Shown one piece after another: positions 6,675 to 6,709 of a DNA stretch of 6,709 nucleotides. Under the pieces are notes generated by a model that had not been told where the DNA came from, made no database searches, and saw only the letters and a list, made by a program, of their open reading frames with translations. Numbering within the stretch: position 1 is the stretch's first letter; each line of letters begins with the position of its first letter. Origin of the DNA: an uncultured Clostridia bacterium (lineage in GTDB: Bacteria > Bacillota > Clostridia > Oscillospirales > Acutalibacteraceae); contig CAMGDK010000083.1 of assembly GCA_946042285.1 (NCBI GenBank), forward strand, positions 1 through 6,709. Reading direction: 5' to 3'. The position numbers were made by a program, and so were the translations under genes.

Positions 6675-6709
6675 CTGTCTCTTATACACATCTGACGCTG
6701 CCGACGAAG
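6675..6709. other. Illumina Nextera (Tn5) adapter contamination at contig end
   Basis: Positions 6675-6693 read CTGTCTCTTATACACATCT, the 19-base Tn5 mosaic end. Positions 6694-6707 read GACGCTGCCGACGA, the rest of the reverse complement of the Nextera Read 1 adapter. The last two bases (AG) would then be the start of the index. This is library-preparation sequence, not a genomic transposon end. Native sequence ends at or near 6674. On the minus strand the mosaic end reads in frame with ligA and creates a false start encoding MCIRDR. Confidence 0.98.

Noticed and set aside
6675..6693. A genuine Tn5-like transposon end beside ligA
   Set aside because: The mosaic end is the engineered hyperactive version, and the exact Nextera primer tail follows it at the contig terminus. 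That is library adapter, not an insertion.

Overview
This 6,709-base window is one dense minus-strand gene cluster, almost certainly a single operon, from an AT-rich Gram-positive bacterium of the Clostridia type. Hand counts of sample lines give a GC content in the high 30s percent. The clostridial call rests on the Firmicutes-style Shine-Dalgarno sequences, the AT-rich codon use, the form of the MurD motifs and the tandem M42 peptidases. A gut Ruminococcaceae- or Lachnospiraceae-like organism is plausible, but I cannot name a genus from the sequence alone. The right end carries Illumina Nextera adapter sequence, so this is a draft assembly contig, quite possibly metagenomic.

In the direction of transcription (right to left) the genes are: ligA, NAD+-dependent DNA ligase (6667 to 4697); an unrecognised two-helix membrane protein (4700 to 3867); murD, UDP-MurNAc-L-Ala:D-Glu ligase (3857 to 2424); a first M42-family metalloaminopeptidase (2424 to 1405); a second, divergent M42 peptidase (1412 to 411); and the first 139 codons of a protein that may be a GNAT-type acetyltransferase (418, running off the left edge). 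No gap between genes exceeds 9 bases, and four of the five junctions are physical overlaps (ATGA, TAATG, ATGCTTAA, ATGATTAA). Strong translational coupling is therefore expected. The promoter must lie upstream of ligA, outside the window, and no terminator is visible.

The genes do not form one known pathway. They are housekeeping functions that share transcription: DNA nick sealing, a cytoplasmic step of peptidoglycan precursor synthesis, and intracellular peptide turnover. I found no mobile element, CRISPR array, RNA gene, toxin-antitoxin pair or defence system.

The points worth a second look are: the adapter-derived false N-terminus of ligA (MCIRDR...); two changes at recalled D-glutamate-pocket positions of MurD; the paralogous M42 pair, which differs at one metal-ligand position; the uncharacterised membrane protein between ligA and murD; and ribosome-binding sites built from the Gly-Glu codons of the preceding gene.
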